Below, piece by piece: positions 6,006 to 6,607 of a stretch of DNA of 6,607 nt. A program made the translations under genes and the position numbers. The stretch covers positions 1-6,607 of the forward strand of contig JAFDJF010000135.1 of the NCBI GenBank assembly GCA_019307645.1, in the 5' to 3' direction. Source of the DNA: Deltaproteobacteria bacterium (GTDB taxonomy: Bacteria > Desulfobacterota > DSM-4660 > Desulfatiglandales > Desulfatiglandaceae). The notes below the pieces were generated by a model. It worked only from the letters and a program-made list of their open reading frames with translations. It had not been told where the DNA came from and did not search any database. Each line of letters begins with the position of its first letter. The first letter of the stretch is position 1.

Positions 6006-6607
6006 ATGGATGGCGCAATGGACAAAGCGATAAAGACAGTGGTGGAATCACTAAAGGCAAACCGCTTTGACCCCGTGGAGTTTGCTGAGACGGCGGATAT
6101 CGCAAGAGAGATCGTTCTTGATATGATAACCCCGGGGGCTATGCTTGGGTTTGCCGGCTCAACGTCAATCAGTCAGATCGGTCTTGCCGATGAGCTGAGA
6201 AAAAGGGGGACAAAGGGCCTCGATCTTTCAGAGCTGAAAGAGATCCCCCTTGACGAGTTGATGAGACGCCGCAGCGATATACTGCTGGCCAGCAGCAATG
6301 CGGTTACACTGGATGGGAAACTTGTAAACATTGACGGCACGGGCAACAGGGTGAGCGGTATGATCTTCGGACCGAAGAAGGTCATACTGGTAATCGGGAT
6401 GAACAAGATTGTTCGTGACGTCACGGAAGCTATTGACCGGATAAAGAATGTTATCGCCCCTTATCACGCTATGGTTCTGGGGAGAAAGACACCGTGTGCA
6501 ACCAGCGGACGCTGTACGGACTGCAAATCTCCGGAGCGAATATGCAATGTTACCACTGTCATTGAGAAGAAACCGTCGCTCACTGACATCGCTATAGTCC
6601 TTGTTGG
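6006..6607 (+). CDS. LUD-domain (LutC/YkgG-type) lactate-utilisation family protein, 3' end cut off
   Basis: Two hundred codons are visible from ATG 6006, which has GAGGAG 6 bases upstream; the frame runs off the window edge. The core LUD signature is plain: SNAVTLDGKLVNIDGTGNRV (97-116), then FGPKKVILVIGMNKIVRD (121-138) and EAIDRIKNVIAP (141-152). A cysteine group follows: C164, C170, C173 and C180 (PCATSGRCTDC...RIC), as in one subgroup of these proteins. LUD proteins occur with LutA/LutB iron-sulfur subunits in lactate oxidation, and stand-alone versions are frequent in anaerobes; the four cysteines may bind a metal or cluster. Family members of this type are roughly 210 residues, so probably only a short tail is missing. 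The gene sits 143 bases after the Spy-like gene and likely has its own promoter. No LutA or LutB partner is visible here. Confidence 0.88.
   Translation, partial: MDGAMDKAIKTVVESLKANRFDPVEFAETADIAREIVLDMITPGAMLGFAGSTSISQIGLADELRKRGTKGLDLSELKEIPLDELMRRRSDILLASSNAVTLDGKLVNIDGTGNRVSGMIFGPKKVILVIGMNKIVRDVTEAIDRIKNVIAPYHAMVLGRKTPCATSGRCTDCKSPERICNVTTVIEKKPSLTDIAIVLV

Overview
The window reads as a piece of chromosome from an anaerobic, probably Gram-negative bacterium. I lean towards a Desulfobacterota-like lineage because of the LUD-domain lactate-utilisation gene, the flavodoxin-fold reductase with a cysteine patch, the Spy/CpxP-like periplasmic protein and the Asp+2 lipoprotein signal. That taxonomic lean is inference. 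Strong AGGAGG-type ribosome binding sites precede almost every gene. Base composition changes sharply along the window: bases 131-1558 are G+C-rich with G/C-ending codons, the minus-strand operon is intermediate, bases 4503-5862 are very A+T-rich, and the last gene is intermediate again.

Layout: (1) bases 1-65 hold the last 20 codons of a plus-strand gene that starts outside the window. (2) 131-1558 encodes a predicted lipoprotein with a metallo-beta-lactamase fold and an alkylsulfatase-type C-terminal helical domain, in which nearly every zinc ligand is replaced. (3) On the minus strand, 4469 down to 1649, a three-gene redox operon runs FAD amine-oxidase-like protein, then flavodoxin-fold FMN reductase, then classical NAD-type short-chain dehydrogenase, with gaps of about 50 bases. 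It converges on the lipoprotein gene. (4) 4470-4844 is a divergent A+T-rich regulatory region with an imperfect palindrome of about 46 bases lying directly against a good sigma70-like promoter. (5) That promoter should drive a two-gene unit: an unrecognised soluble 173-residue protein starting with TTG, then a small exported Spy/CpxP-like protein with four cysteines. (6) From 6006 to the window edge is the N-terminal 200 residues of a LUD-domain (LutC/YkgG-type) protein, preceded by a short perfect palindrome.

How they may work together: the FAD protein, FMN protein and dehydrogenase form a plausible electron-transfer or small-molecule redox cassette whose substrate I cannot name. The 173-residue protein and the Spy-like protein look like an envelope-stress pair. 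The best candidate for something undescribed is the lipoprotein, an MBL/alkylsulfatase-like pseudoenzyme; second is the palindrome-controlled orphan/Spy-like pair. I saw no tRNA, rRNA, CRISPR array or intact mobile element.
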